In this document: positions 7,957-16,134 of the stretch, one piece after another
How positions within the stretch are numbered: position 1 is the stretch's first letter
Layout: every line of letters begins with the position of its first letter
Source: Xanthobacteraceae bacterium
Lineage (GTDB): Bacteria; Pseudomonadota; Alphaproteobacteria; Rhizobiales; Xanthobacteraceae
Length of the DNA stretch: 64,000 nt
NCBI GenBank assembly: GCA_019746355.1
Contig: JAIESC010000240.1
Span: 12,157-76,156 of the forward strand
Direction of reading: 5' to 3'
The notes under the pieces: generated by a model
Databases searched by the model: none
What the model was told of the DNA's origin: nothing
The model's input: only the letters and a program-made list of their open reading frames with translations
Program-made: the position numbers and the translations under genes

Positions 7957-8633
7957 GCGGTGCTCTCCGCCGTGATCAGCGCCATGATTTCGGATGCCAC
8001 CTGTTCGGGACGCTGGAAGGCGACGCGGGTGCGCATCAGCTCCACGAATCTCGGCTCGAACGCGTTCAGCATGGCGGTTTCGGTGTAGCCCGGGCTGACC
8101 GTCCGCACGCGCAGCCATGGATAGTCTGCCGCGAGCACCGCGAGCATGCCGGCCATTCCAAACTTGGCGATCGTGTAAGCGCCCATCCCGGCCACGGCCT
8201 TTTGTCCATCTTCGCCCATCGCGCGGGTCAATACACCAATAACGAATCCGCCTCGATCCCGCTTGAAGTATTTCGGCGTGAGCGCAGCGAGCAGGCGCTG
8301 CGGGCCGGCGACGTTGACCTGCCACTGCTCGGCCATGTCGGGATCGGCGATGCGCGCGAACGGACCGGGGCGCGGCGGCGGCGAGCCGGCGAGCACAATG
8401 CCGGCAAGCTCTGGCGTGTCGCGGCCGAGCGCTGCGACCGCCGCATCAATGGCGGATGGATCACGCAGATCAAGCGCGAGCACGCCGCCGCCGCAGGCCG
8501 CTGCGACGGCCTCCGCCGCGGCGCGAGACTGCCCATATCCGACGATCGGTCGAAAGCCCGTCTTCGCCAGCAGCCCGCACAGCGCGCCGCCGATGCCGCC
8601 GCTGCCGCCGCTGACCAGGACCGCGCTACGCAT
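7953..8633 (-). CDS. Short-chain dehydrogenase/reductase (FabG-like)
   Basis: The protein has 226 residues. The cofactor loop is SGGSGGIG (residues 8-15) and the catalytic pair is Tyr153/Lys157 (YTIAK), with a VSPGYTET block as in FabG-type reductases. The cofactor and substrate are not fixed by sequence; in this operon a 3-oxoacyl or hydroxyacyl group on the neighbouring carrier protein is the natural guess. It overlaps the MaoC gene upstream by 8 bp and the FkbH-like gene downstream by 4 bp, so the module is tightly coupled. Confidence 0.85.
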   Translation of the reverse strand: MRSAVLVSGGSGGIGGALCGLLAKTGFRPIVGYGQSRAAAEAVAAACGGGVLALDLRDPSAIDAAVAALGRDTPELAGIVLAGSPPPRPGPFARIADPDMAEQWQVNVAGPQRLLAALTPKYFKRDRGGFVIGVLTRAMGEDGQKAVAGMGAYTIAKFGMAGMLAVLAADYPWLRVRTVSPGYTETAMLNAFEPRFVELMRTRVAFQRPEQVASEIMALITAESTA

Positions 8634-9060
8634 CGCCGTGCACCGCGACCAGTGCCTTGCCGCGCGCGATCAGCTTGCCGTCCGCGCGGATGCGCAAGGT
8701 CAGCTCGACGGAGCGGGCGGCGGCGGAAATATGCGCCACCGAAGCTTCGATCTCGGCCGGCTGGCCGACCATCAGCGGGGCGGCGAACTGCATATCGACA
8801 CCCGACCAGATCGCGTCGCGGCCCGGCAGCTCCATGCCGATCAATTGCGATACCTTGGCGATGATCAGCGCCCCATAGACCACGCGGCCTTGAAATCCCT
8901 TGGAGCGCGCGAACGCATCGTCGCAATGCAGCGGATTGCAGTCGCCGGAGATCTCGGCAAACGACGCCATGTCGCCGTCGCTCACGGCGAACGGCAGGCG
9001 CACCTGCTCGCCCTCAACGAGTGAGGCAAAGCTCCGGTGTTTGGCGTTTGCGGAATTCAA
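8626..9060 (-). CDS. MaoC-like (R)-hydratase/dehydratase
   Basis: The protein has 144 residues and a single hot-dog domain. The hydratase-2 catalytic block is intact: FAEISGDCNPLHCDD with Asp40 and His45, followed by GRVVYGAL. Family role: reversible hydration of an enoyl thioester to the (R)-3-hydroxyacyl thioester. Between an ACP and an SDR it would complete a small reductive cycle on the carrier protein. It starts 12 bp after the ACP stop. Whether the substrate is on ACP or CoA is unknown. Confidence 0.9.
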   Translation of the reverse strand: MNSANAKHRSFASLVEGEQVRLPFAVSDGDMASFAEISGDCNPLHCDDAFARSKGFQGRVVYGALIIAKVSQLIGMELPGRDAIWSGVDMQFAAPLMVGQPAEIEASVAHISAAARSVELTLRIRADGKLIARGKALVAVHGDA

Positions 9061-9072
9061 GGGAGCGCACCG

Positions 9073-9327
9073 TCATGCCTTCGTCTGCAGAAGCTTCACC
9101 AGGTCGCCGACGTCCTTCAGCTCCTCGATCTCGTTGACCGCGAAGCGGACCTTGAACGCGCTCTCGATCGAGACGATCAGCCGGATGTGGTTGACGCTGT
9201 CCCAGTCGGGAATGTCGGCCGCGTTGGTCTGCGGCTTCACCGTCAGGCTGTCGTCGTCGAACACGTCCTGGAAGATCCGGTTCAGCTTCTGGTAGATCGC
9301 CTCGCTGTCCATCGCCGCGGTGCTCAT
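9073..9327 (-). CDS. Acyl carrier protein
   Basis: The protein has 84 residues from ATG at 9327, which overlaps the stop of the methyltransferase gene (ATGA). It has an acidic four-helix ACP pattern with the phosphopantetheine attachment Ser44 in DWDSVNH, and the following SIESAFKVRF helix typical of non-fatty-acid-synthase carriers. It would carry the acyl chain handled by the adjacent FkbH-like, MaoC and SDR enzymes. No dedicated phosphopantetheinyl transferase or ketosynthase is visible nearby, so it probably uses the cell's general enzyme. Confidence 0.9.
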   Translation of the reverse strand: MSTAAMDSEAIYQKLNRIFQDVFDDDSLTVKPQTNAADIPDWDSVNHIRLIVSIESAFKVRFAVNEIEELKDVGDLVKLLQTKA

Positions 9328-10187
9328 TTGACGAATTCCCAATGCACCATGCCGAGCGAATTGAAAGGGTTCCAGCCGATCACGTCCTGCTCCAGCCGGA
9401 CGATGCGGATGTCTTGGCGGCTCTTGAGCGTGCTGAACAGGTTGCGGTTGTAGTCGTTGATCTCGATATAGCGCCGCCGCAACTGCCCGAGCAGCGTCGC
9501 GGGCGTCTGCAGGTCATAGGCCGGTTCGATGTGGAACACCGCCGCGATCTTGTCGCGATACTTGCCGAGCGTATCGATGATGTTGCTGCAGTCGGGGATC
9601 TGCTCGATCGCCTGGCTGGTGAGCACCACCACCGGCCCTTCCGCCTTCTCGATCACCGCGTAGCTCTTGTCGTAGAAGTTCACGTGCTCGACCGAGATGT
9701 CGGCGTGCTTCGCGTAGAGCAGGGAGGCGAGCTTCACGGCGCTGTCGGTGTATTCGCCACCGCGATAGAGTTTGCCCGGAAACCGCCGCCGCAGCTCCCA
9801 CAGCACCTGGCCGAAGCCGCAGCCGAGCTCCACCACGGTGCGCGCCTTGCCGATCGACGGCCCCATCCATTCGGCGAGCAGGCCGTCATACCAGTCCATG
9901 ATGGTCGGCGTGGCGTGGGCTGCGACGAGCTTGCCGCGGTAGACGGCGGCGCGCTGCGCTTCGCCCGGCAGCGCGTAGTACGTCTTGCGAAGCACGGTTG
10001 CGTCGGCGGTGCGGCCGGACTTCTCGAACGCATCGAGCATCGACTGCCATTTCTCGTGGCCGTATTCCTGCGCGATCTTCTCGGTGGTGCGCACCGGCGG
10101 GACGAACGATTCCAGCCCCAGCATGCGCGACGGCCAGTTGGTCCAGCGCGGCAGGTCGTCGAGCGATATTTCCTGGATGTCAGTCAT
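9324..10187 (-). CDS. Class I SAM-dependent methyltransferase
   Basis: The protein has 287 residues. Motif I is VVELGCGFGQ in the middle of the chain, followed by a YTDSAVKLA region and a strand VVVLTSQAIEQIP. The N-terminal 90 residues are helical and not typical of small methyltransferases. It is the first gene of the minus-strand carrier-protein operon and overlaps the ACP gene by 4 bp. Candidate acceptors are the carrier-bound acyl group or a sugar; the sequence does not decide. Confidence 0.75.
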   Translation of the reverse strand: MTDIQEISLDDLPRWTNWPSRMLGLESFVPPVRTTEKIAQEYGHEKWQSMLDAFEKSGRTADATVLRKTYYALPGEAQRAAVYRGKLVAAHATPTIMDWYDGLLAEWMGPSIGKARTVVELGCGFGQVLWELRRRFPGKLYRGGEYTDSAVKLASLLYAKHADISVEHVNFYDKSYAVIEKAEGPVVVLTSQAIEQIPDCSNIIDTLGKYRDKIAAVFHIEPAYDLQTPATLLGQLRRRYIEINDYNRNLFSTLKSRQDIRIVRLEQDVIGWNPFNSLGMVHWEFVK

Positions 10188-10429
10188 TCGTTGGTCCTGT
10201 TTGCGCGCTTTCTAGCAAGTGACCGATGCATATCAACAGCGGCGCGGCGGGCGCTGCGAGTGCGGATGTCCGCGCCGTGCCGGAACGCGATCCAGCCTTG
10301 CCGTAAAGAAGGGATCTATCCATAAGCCATTGCTGGTGCAGGCGAATATTGGGCTTGAGCACGCGTGCGGTCGGCATCGGGTTCGTCAACCAATCGGCAA
10401 TCATCGGGCGCCGCCGCGTTCTTCCCGGC

Positions 10430-10458
10430 TTGACCCTGGTGATGTGTTCATACTATGA
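10430..10458 (+). promoter_or_regulatory. Putative promoter of the 28-gene glycan operon
   Basis: TTGACC at 10430-10435 followed after 17 bp by CTATGA at 10453-10458 gives a good -35 and a weak -10, with the -10 inside the palindrome. The -35 lies 16 bp before the palindrome core, against 17 bp at the regulator promoter, so the two control regions share one layout. Confidence 0.45.
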
Positions 10459-10462
10459 ACGC
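10445..10462. promoter_or_regulatory. Palindromic operator, copy 2 (TGTTCAT-N2-TATGAACGC)
   Basis: The GTTCAT-N3-ATGAAC core is identical to copy 1 at 4183-4200; 16 of 18 bases match and only the centre differs. It overlaps the putative -10 of the sulfotransferase-led operon and lies about 260 bp upstream of the divergent methyltransferase start, so it might affect both. This shared site is the best evidence that one regulator ties the two ends of the locus together. Confidence 0.6.
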
Positions 10463-10544
10463 AGCCAGCGGGTCACCTCGGAAATTGCGTTTTTTCCTTT
10501 CCGGGCGGTGGTTGGGGATGGGGTCCGGCGGACTCACCCAAACT

Positions 10545-10552
10545 GCGGTAGC
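10545..10552 (+). promoter_or_regulatory. ops-like GCGGTAGC element in the operon leader (tentative)
   Basis: GCGGTAGC matches the core of the ops element through which RfaH is recruited in enterobacteria. It lies about 85 bp past the putative promoter and 25 bp before the chosen sulfotransferase start, where an RfaH-like recruitment site should be. The same 8-mer also occurs by chance inside genes of this GC-rich window (for example near 28420), so evidence is positional only. Confidence 0.25.
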
Positions 10553-10577
10553 TATGGGACCCGTCCGCTCCGAAAAC

Positions 10578-11468
10578 ATGCTCAGCGCCTCGGTCTTTCT
10601 CGACATGCGTGTCGGCCGCCTCGCGCGCCATCTGGCGACGCGGTCGAACAAGAAGGACATGCACGCGAGAAACCTGCCGTTTCTCCGGCTGGCGCTGCGC
10701 GACAAGTCGAAATGCGTGCTGTTTGCGACGTTCCCCAAATCAGGCTGGAACTGGAGCGCGGACGTGCTGGACTACGCGCTGTTCCGGCATTTCCGCGGCA
10801 GCTACGACATCGCCTATGGGGGCGAGGGCGACCTCAAGCACCGCGAGCAGAAGCTGTCGCTGTTCGTGCCGGCCGATGCGCGGGCGCGGAACCAGGCGCT
10901 GGTGCGCGAGCAGATCCCCGCGCTCGACATCGATCTCTGCCTGCACACCCACGGTTTCTGGCGGGAGTCGCCGCTCTGGGGGCTCGACCGGGCCAACACC
11001 ATCGTGGTCGCCCGCAACATCCCGTCGACGCTGTTCAGCTATTATCGCAGCCGGCGCACCGAATGCAGCTTCGACGACGTGATCGCCGACGGAGTTCTCG
11101 ACCGCGTCGTCCGGTTCTACAATTCGTGGGCGGCGTTTTCCCGGCGTCCGGGCGCCCGGCTCGAGGTGTTCCACTATGAGGACCTGCGGCGCGAACCGCT
11201 CAAGGGCTTCCAGGTGATGGCCCGCTCGGTGTTCGGCGTGTCGCTGCCGGAGCCGGTGATGCAGGAAGCCGTCGCCTACTTCAGCTTCGACAAGCAGAAA
11301 CAGCGCGAATGGCAATTCGCCGCCGACGAGAAGCAGCACTTCCACTTTCGTGGCGCGCTCGACTACACCGACATGATCAACGCGCCGGCGCGGGCGCGGA
11401 TCGCCGAGACGCTCGCGGCCCGGCTCGATCCGCTGTTCGCGGGCCTCGCCCATCCGCCGTCGCGGTGA
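10578..11468 (+). CDS. Sulfotransferase family protein
   Basis: The protein has 296 residues from ATG at 10578; upstream in-frame starts would add residues that do not look like the family. The PAPS 5'-phosphosulfate loop is TFPKSGWNWS (residues 51-60) and the 3'-phosphate block is VARNIPSTLFSYY with Arg146 and Ser150. Expected reaction: sulfate from PAPS to a hydroxyl or amine of a glycan or lipid. It is the first gene of the long plus-strand operon. Sulfated nonulosonate glycans are uncommon in bacteria, so the acceptor is of interest but unknown. Confidence 0.8.
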   Translation: MLSASVFLDMRVGRLARHLATRSNKKDMHARNLPFLRLALRDKSKCVLFATFPKSGWNWSADVLDYALFRHFRGSYDIAYGGEGDLKHREQKLSLFVPADARARNQALVREQIPALDIDLCLHTHGFWRESPLWGLDRANTIVVARNIPSTLFSYYRSRRTECSFDDVIADGVLDRVVRFYNSWAAFSRRPGARLEVFHYEDLRREPLKGFQVMARSVFGVSLPEPVMQEAVAYFSFDKQKQREWQFAADEKQHFHFRGALDYTDMINAPARARIAETLAARLDPLFAGLAHPPSR

Positions 11469-11519
11469 TTGCCTTGTCCCGCGAACCCCGGCAACAATTC
11501 CGGCCGACAGGAGACTGAA

Positions 11520-12452
11520 ATGCAGGTCGATGAAATCCGCCACCGCGCCAAGCAGGTGCTGCTCGACCGCGGCCTGCGATTGAACCTGCCGTATGCCGCG
11601 CTCGCCGCGGTTGCGGAAGGCATCGACATCGCGGTGCGGCCGGTGCAGACCGCGAAGCGCCGGATGCTCGCCAACGAGATCCGCAAGCAGTCGCCGTGGA
11701 AGAACTTCATCCCGCGGTCACAGGGCTATCGCATCATGAAGCCCGCCGACATGCCGGGCATCGACCGGCTGCTTGCCGCCGCGCAGGAGATCGCGGCGCG
11801 CAAGGTCCCAGTCGCTCCCCCGGTGAAGCCGCCGGCGACGTTCGTGCACATGATGACGGCGGAGGAGCTGACGCGGCATCCCGAGATCATCGAGATCGCG
11901 ACACAAGGTCCGATCCTGGAGGCCGCCGCCGACTACCTCGGCTACCTGCCGCGGCTCTATCACGTCGGGCTGTGGCTTTCGCGGCCGATGCAGGAGGCGC
12001 ATCTCGGCAGCCAGCTCTATCATCTCGACCAGCCCGACACCGGCATGCTGAGCCTGTTTATCAACGTCACCGACGTGGGCCCGGGCAACGGCCCGTTCTT
12101 CTTCTATTCGGGCGAAGCCACCCGCAAGCTTCGCAGCGAGACCGACTACGAGCGCAGGTCTCTCGTCAGCGGCGAGGTGTGTGGCGAGGAGTTCGGGCGC
12201 CTGAAGGACGACGTGGTCGAGCGCCACACCGGCACCGGCCCGATGAGCATGGTCGGCCCCCCCGGCACCGCGCTGTTCTGCGACACTTCGGCCTGCATGC
12301 ATGCCGGCTCGCGCTGCGAGAGCGGCGACCGCGTGATGCTGGTGCTGCGCTACACGCCGTCGCACCGTCCGCTGTTCCGCAACGACCCGGTGCTGAACGT
12401 CGCCATTCCCGATGACAACCCGACCCGCCGCATGGTCATGGGACGCGCCTGA
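11520..12452 (+). CDS. Phytanoyl-CoA-dioxygenase-like 2-oxoglutarate/Fe(II) oxygenase
   Basis: The protein has 310 residues from ATG at 11520 behind an AGGAG site. The iron facial triad is visible: His168-x-Asp170 in YHLDQPD and the distal His261 in MHAGSR, with a PPGTALFCD strand between, as in PhyH-type enzymes. Expected role: hydroxylation or oxidative modification of a small molecule or glycan precursor using 2-oxoglutarate and O2. It sits 51 bp after the sulfotransferase, so hydroxylation followed by sulfation is one possible pairing. The substrate is unknown. Confidence 0.75.
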   Translation: MQVDEIRHRAKQVLLDRGLRLNLPYAALAAVAEGIDIAVRPVQTAKRRMLANEIRKQSPWKNFIPRSQGYRIMKPADMPGIDRLLAAAQEIAARKVPVAPPVKPPATFVHMMTAEELTRHPEIIEIATQGPILEAAADYLGYLPRLYHVGLWLSRPMQEAHLGSQLYHLDQPDTGMLSLFINVTDVGPGNGPFFFYSGEATRKLRSETDYERRSLVSGEVCGEEFGRLKDDVVERHTGTGPMSMVGPPGTALFCDTSACMHAGSRCESGDRVMLVLRYTPSHRPLFRNDPVLNVAIPDDNPTRRMVMGRA

Positions 12453-12485
12453 CGCGAGGCCTCTTTATCCGGACGTGATGCAGCC

Positions 12486-13538
12486 ATGTCGATCACCGAT
12501 CTGAGCTTTCTCCGCCGCTTCGCCCCCCGCGCCAAGGCTCCGGCCGAGCCTGCGGCGCCGCTGCCGACGCTGACCGGCCGTTTCGACGTGGTTGGCGAGC
12601 CGAACGCGATCTGGCGGCATTCAGCGCGCGGACGGCGCATCACCGTGACGCGCAATCCGATCCTCACCGACGATACCCGCATCTTCACGATGGGTAGCTG
12701 CTTTGCGATGGAAATCCGCAACGCGCTGACCCGGCGCGGCTTCGAGGTGTTTCCGAAGTATGACAAGCTCGAGATCGACCCGTCGCGACAGAAGGTCTCG
12801 TCGCTGCCCGACGTCGAGGACATTCCCTATTACGACACCTTCACGATCCTGCAGGAGTTCGAGTTCGCCTTCGGCAACCGCCACTTCGAGCTCAAGGACT
12901 TCCTGCAGCACACCCACCGCCTCACCAATCACTTCGCGACCGGCGGGCGCACCTCGTGGCAGGACCCGCACCGCAAGCGGGTGATGGCGGCCGACGAGGC
13001 CTCGATCCTCGACATCAGCCGCAAGATCGACGAATGCGTGAAGGACGGCATCCGCCAGTCCGACATCTATATCCTCACGCTCGGCCTGATCGAAACCTGG
13101 CGCAACGCCGAGACCGGCTATCACTTCTGCATCCCGCCCTATGATGACCGGCGCGGTGGGCTCGACAAGGTGAAGAAGTTCGAATTTTATCTCAGCACCT
13201 ACAAAGAGAACTACGACAACCTCAAGCGCATCTGCACGCTGATCCAGCAGCATTATCCGGAGCGCAAGGTCATCCTCACCGTGTCGCCGGTGGGGCTCGG
13301 GCGCACCCACACCGACAAGGACGTGGTAGTGGCGACCGTCGAGGCGAAGTCGATCCTGCGCGCCGTCACGGCGGAGATATGCCGCGAATTTTCCAACGTG
13401 TCGTACTGGCCGTCCTACGAGCTCGCGACGCGCGACGACATCTTCCGCGAGGACGGCCGCCACGTCCGCGAGGATTCGGTCGCGATGATCGTCGACACGT
13501 TTATCGAGGCGCATCGCGCGAACGCGCCCGCGCCCTGA
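12486..13538 (+). CDS. GSCFA domain protein (SGNH-like)
   Basis: The protein has 350 residues and carries the motif that names the family, FTMGSCFAMEI (Gly70-Ser71-Cys72-Phe73-Ala74). Downstream blocks ILTLGLIETW and VILTVSPVGLG fit the family, which is predicted to be a cytoplasmic SGNH-type hydrolase or acyltransferase. No signal peptide. GSCFA proteins recur in polysaccharide loci but their reaction is not established. It begins 33 bp after the dioxygenase, within the operon. Confidence 0.85.
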   Translation: MSITDLSFLRRFAPRAKAPAEPAAPLPTLTGRFDVVGEPNAIWRHSARGRRITVTRNPILTDDTRIFTMGSCFAMEIRNALTRRGFEVFPKYDKLEIDPSRQKVSSLPDVEDIPYYDTFTILQEFEFAFGNRHFELKDFLQHTHRLTNHFATGGRTSWQDPHRKRVMAADEASILDISRKIDECVKDGIRQSDIYILTLGLIETWRNAETGYHFCIPPYDDRRGGLDKVKKFEFYLSTYKENYDNLKRICTLIQQHYPERKVILTVSPVGLGRTHTDKDVVVATVEAKSILRAVTAEICREFSNVSYWPSYELATRDDIFREDGRHVREDSVAMIVDTFIEAHRANAPAP

Positions 13539-13569
13539 AGCAGGCCGGGCGCCTCGCGCTCAAATTCCG

Positions 13570-15405
13570 ATGTATTTGACCAACCTCTATCGCCGCATGC
13601 AGCGGGCGCGCCGGCTCGGACTGAGCTTCCGCGCGGCCTCCATCATCCTGGCGCTGAACCTTGGCTCGATCGTGTTCGAGGGCGTCGGCGTTGCGATGCT
13701 GTTGCCGATCTTCGAATACATCGAGGCGGGCGGCGACCTGTCGCGGCTCGCCGCGCGGGGGCGCTACTGGTCGTGGCTGATCGAGGCCGGGCAGGGGCTC
13801 GGTGTGACGATCAACCTCGCAAGCCTGCTGATCGTGAGCTTCGGGGCGATCATCCTGCGCCAGGTCTTCACCTTCCTGCGAGTGCGATACAACTCGCAGG
13901 TGCTGTTCAAGTCGATCCATGGGCTCCGCGAATGGACGTTCGACCTGTTCTTGCGGACCCAGACCGCACAGCAGCAGGAGACGCTGCTCGGCGAAGCCGT
14001 CAACGACGTGGCGATCGAGCTGCCGAAGGCGATCCAGGCGCTCTACGGCACCATCCATTTCCTCAGCCGTGCGCTGCTGATGGCCGTCTACGTGGTCGGC
14101 CTGTTCTTCCTGTCCGGCTGGATGACGCTGACCTCGCTGATTGTCATCGGACTGATCGGCATCATGCTGGCGGGCCTGTTGCGCCAGAGCAGCAACATCA
14201 GCGCGGCTATCACCAGCGCCAACCGGCAGTTCGCCGCGTTCCTCACCGAGCGGCTGGGTTCGCTGCGGCTGATCCGCCTGTCCGGCATCGAGGCGGCCGA
14301 GTCGGAGAACTTCCACAAGCTGAGCGCCCGGCAGCGCGATCATGAGATCCGGCTGCGGATCGTCGCCGCCAAGCTCGACGCTTTCATAGAGCCGATCGCG
14401 ATCTTCATCGGCTTCGCCGTGCTCTATCTCGGCTTCGCGCATTTCAGCATGCCGATCGGAACGCTCGGTATGTTTCTTGTGGTTATGATGCGGCTCTTGC
14501 CCGTCACCAAGGAAGCGATCAACGCCTATCAGGTCAGCGCCGGTCTGTGGGCCAGTCTTTCCGTGATCGACAAGCGTCTGCAATACATGCAGGACTTCAG
14601 GGAATCCAAGGGCGGCCCGCAGCGGCTCGAGGCCTTGAAGGAAGGCATCCGCCTTGAGCGCGTCTCTTACAGCTACAAGGGCAGCTCGCCCGCCCTGTTC
14701 AACGTCACTTGCGAGATACCGGCAGGCCGCATGACTGCGATCGTCGGGCCGTCCGGAGCTGGCAAGTCGACCTTCATCGACCTGCTGCCGCGGCTGCGCG
14801 ACCCCGACGCCGGCGGCATCTGGGTCGACGGCGTGCCGCTCGCCGACTTCGCGGTCGCGAGCCTGCGCGCCGGCATTGCCTTCGTGCCGCAGCACGCGCA
14901 GATCTTCAACGTCCCGGTCGCAACCCACATCCGCTACGGCCGGACCGACGCGAGCGACGCGGACATCCGCGCGGCGGCGCGGCTTGCCGGTGCCGATGAG
15001 TTCATCGAGCGCCTGACGGAAGGCTACGACACGCTGCTCGGCGAGGGCGGCAGCAAGCTCTCCGGTGGGCAACGGCAACGGCTCGATCTCGCCCGCGCGC
15101 TGGTGCGCAAGGCGCCGATCCTGATCCTGGACGAGCCCACCAGCCAGCTCGATTCGGAGAACGAGCGGAAGTTCCGCGAGGCGCTGCGCCGCATCCGCAG
15201 CGAAACCGGCACCACCATCGTGGTCGTCGGGCATCGAATTGCAACCATCGCCGATGCCGACAAGATTCTGGTATTCGAGGAGGGCACCGTATCCGAAGAC
15301 GGCACCCATGAAGAGCTGATGTTGCGTCGTGGCTGGTACGCCGCTGCATTCAAGCGCCAGCACGGCGAGGCAAGCCATCTCCGGTTGGCTTCAGGTACAA
15401 GTTAG
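13570..15405 (+). CDS. ABC transporter, fused permease-ATPase (glycolipid flippase-like)
   Basis: The protein has 611 residues: six predicted membrane helices in the first 330 or so, then one ATPase domain with Walker A GPSGAGKST near residue 393, signature LSGGQRQRL near 497 and Walker B ILILDEPTS near 517, followed by an H-loop VVVGHRI. Half-transporters of this kind (MsbA, PglK, HlyB relatives) work as homodimers; PglK flips lipid-linked oligosaccharides. It is the only dedicated exporter inside the long operon, so I infer it flips the completed lipid-linked glycan. A separate Wzx/Wzy pair is not seen in the operon. Confidence 0.9.
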   Translation: MYLTNLYRRMQRARRLGLSFRAASIILALNLGSIVFEGVGVAMLLPIFEYIEAGGDLSRLAARGRYWSWLIEAGQGLGVTINLASLLIVSFGAIILRQVFTFLRVRYNSQVLFKSIHGLREWTFDLFLRTQTAQQQETLLGEAVNDVAIELPKAIQALYGTIHFLSRALLMAVYVVGLFFLSGWMTLTSLIVIGLIGIMLAGLLRQSSNISAAITSANRQFAAFLTERLGSLRLIRLSGIEAAESENFHKLSARQRDHEIRLRIVAAKLDAFIEPIAIFIGFAVLYLGFAHFSMPIGTLGMFLVVMMRLLPVTKEAINAYQVSAGLWASLSVIDKRLQYMQDFRESKGGPQRLEALKEGIRLERVSYSYKGSSPALFNVTCEIPAGRMTAIVGPSGAGKSTFIDLLPRLRDPDAGGIWVDGVPLADFAVASLRAGIAFVPQHAQIFNVPVATHIRYGRTDASDADIRAAARLAGADEFIERLTEGYDTLLGEGGSKLSGGQRQRLDLARALVRKAPILILDEPTSQLDSENERKFREALRRIRSETGTTIVVVGHRIATIADADKILVFEEGTVSEDGTHEELMLRRGWYAAAFKRQHGEASHLRLASGTS

Positions 15406-15443
15406 CCAGACGGCGATCGAAAAGAGGCTTGTTGGATCGACAT

Positions 15444-16076
15444 ATGCATCCGGTTGCATCAATTCTGTGGCGCGGTCTTAACCTCATTCAGAAATCGCAG
15501 GCGCCGATCAACCGGCTTACGTTGCGAAAGTACGACAGCCGGCTGCCAGCAACGGTCTATGTGCGTAGGGCTGTTGCAATCCTTGCGCTGCTGGAGAAGC
15601 ACCAGCCGAAGTCAATCGTTGAACTCGGATCGGGAGAGAGCAGCGGATGGTTCGCTGCCTATGCTTCAAAGCATCCTGGCACAAGAGTTCTCAGCATCGA
15701 TGAATGGCCGGAATGGCAAAGCCGCGAGACACGGATTGCTCAGAAGATTGGCGGGGTCGAGTTCCGGATTGCAAAGAAAATCCACGAGCCGCCGAATGGA
15801 TGGCATTACGATATCGATCTGCCAGAGGCGGATTTTGTTTTTGTCGACGGCCCGTATCATCAGACCCAAGACGCCGGCATGGACGTGCCTCACATGCTGA
15901 AGCGTGGTTTGCGCCCCAAGGTCATTTGCGTCGATGGCAGGACCACCGGGGTCGACGTTTTGCGTACGATGACGCCGGACTACGAATTCTTTCCGCAGAT
16001 GATCTGGTGTTTCGAGCGCAATACCTTGCTGCCAGCCATTGCAATGCATCAGCATAGTGTCTTTGTGCGCCGCTGA
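15444..16076 (+). CDS. Class I SAM-dependent methyltransferase-like protein
   Basis: The protein has 210 residues from ATG at 15444 (a TTG at 15429 is in frame). SAM-binding motif SIVELGSGESSGWF is followed by an acidic end VLSIDEWP and a strand ADFVFVDGPYH. The fold resembles FkbM- or CmcI-like small methyltransferases. Base composition is visibly lower in G+C than the ABC gene before it, as is the next gene, hinting at separate acquisition. Acceptor unknown. Confidence 0.65.
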   Translation: MHPVASILWRGLNLIQKSQAPINRLTLRKYDSRLPATVYVRRAVAILALLEKHQPKSIVELGSGESSGWFAAYASKHPGTRVLSIDEWPEWQSRETRIAQKIGGVEFRIAKKIHEPPNGWHYDIDLPEADFVFVDGPYHQTQDAGMDVPHMLKRGLRPKVICVDGRTTGVDVLRTMTPDYEFFPQMIWCFERNTLLPAIAMHQHSVFVRR

Positions 16077-16134
16077 TACGTATATCAACCTTTCATCGAG
16101 CGATCTTAACTAACGGTCAGCGCAGATCGATAAC

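Larger units (their letters stand above)
10188..10577. other. Divergent control region between the carrier-protein module and the 28-gene operon
   Basis: This gap of 390 bp separates two divergent operons. It holds the second copy of the palindromic operator (10445-10462) with an overlapping plus-strand promoter, and a short element resembling the core of the enterobacterial ops site at 10545-10552. Upstream in-frame starts for the sulfotransferase exist at 10455, 10518 and 10554, so the leader could be shorter than drawn. Confidence 0.6.
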
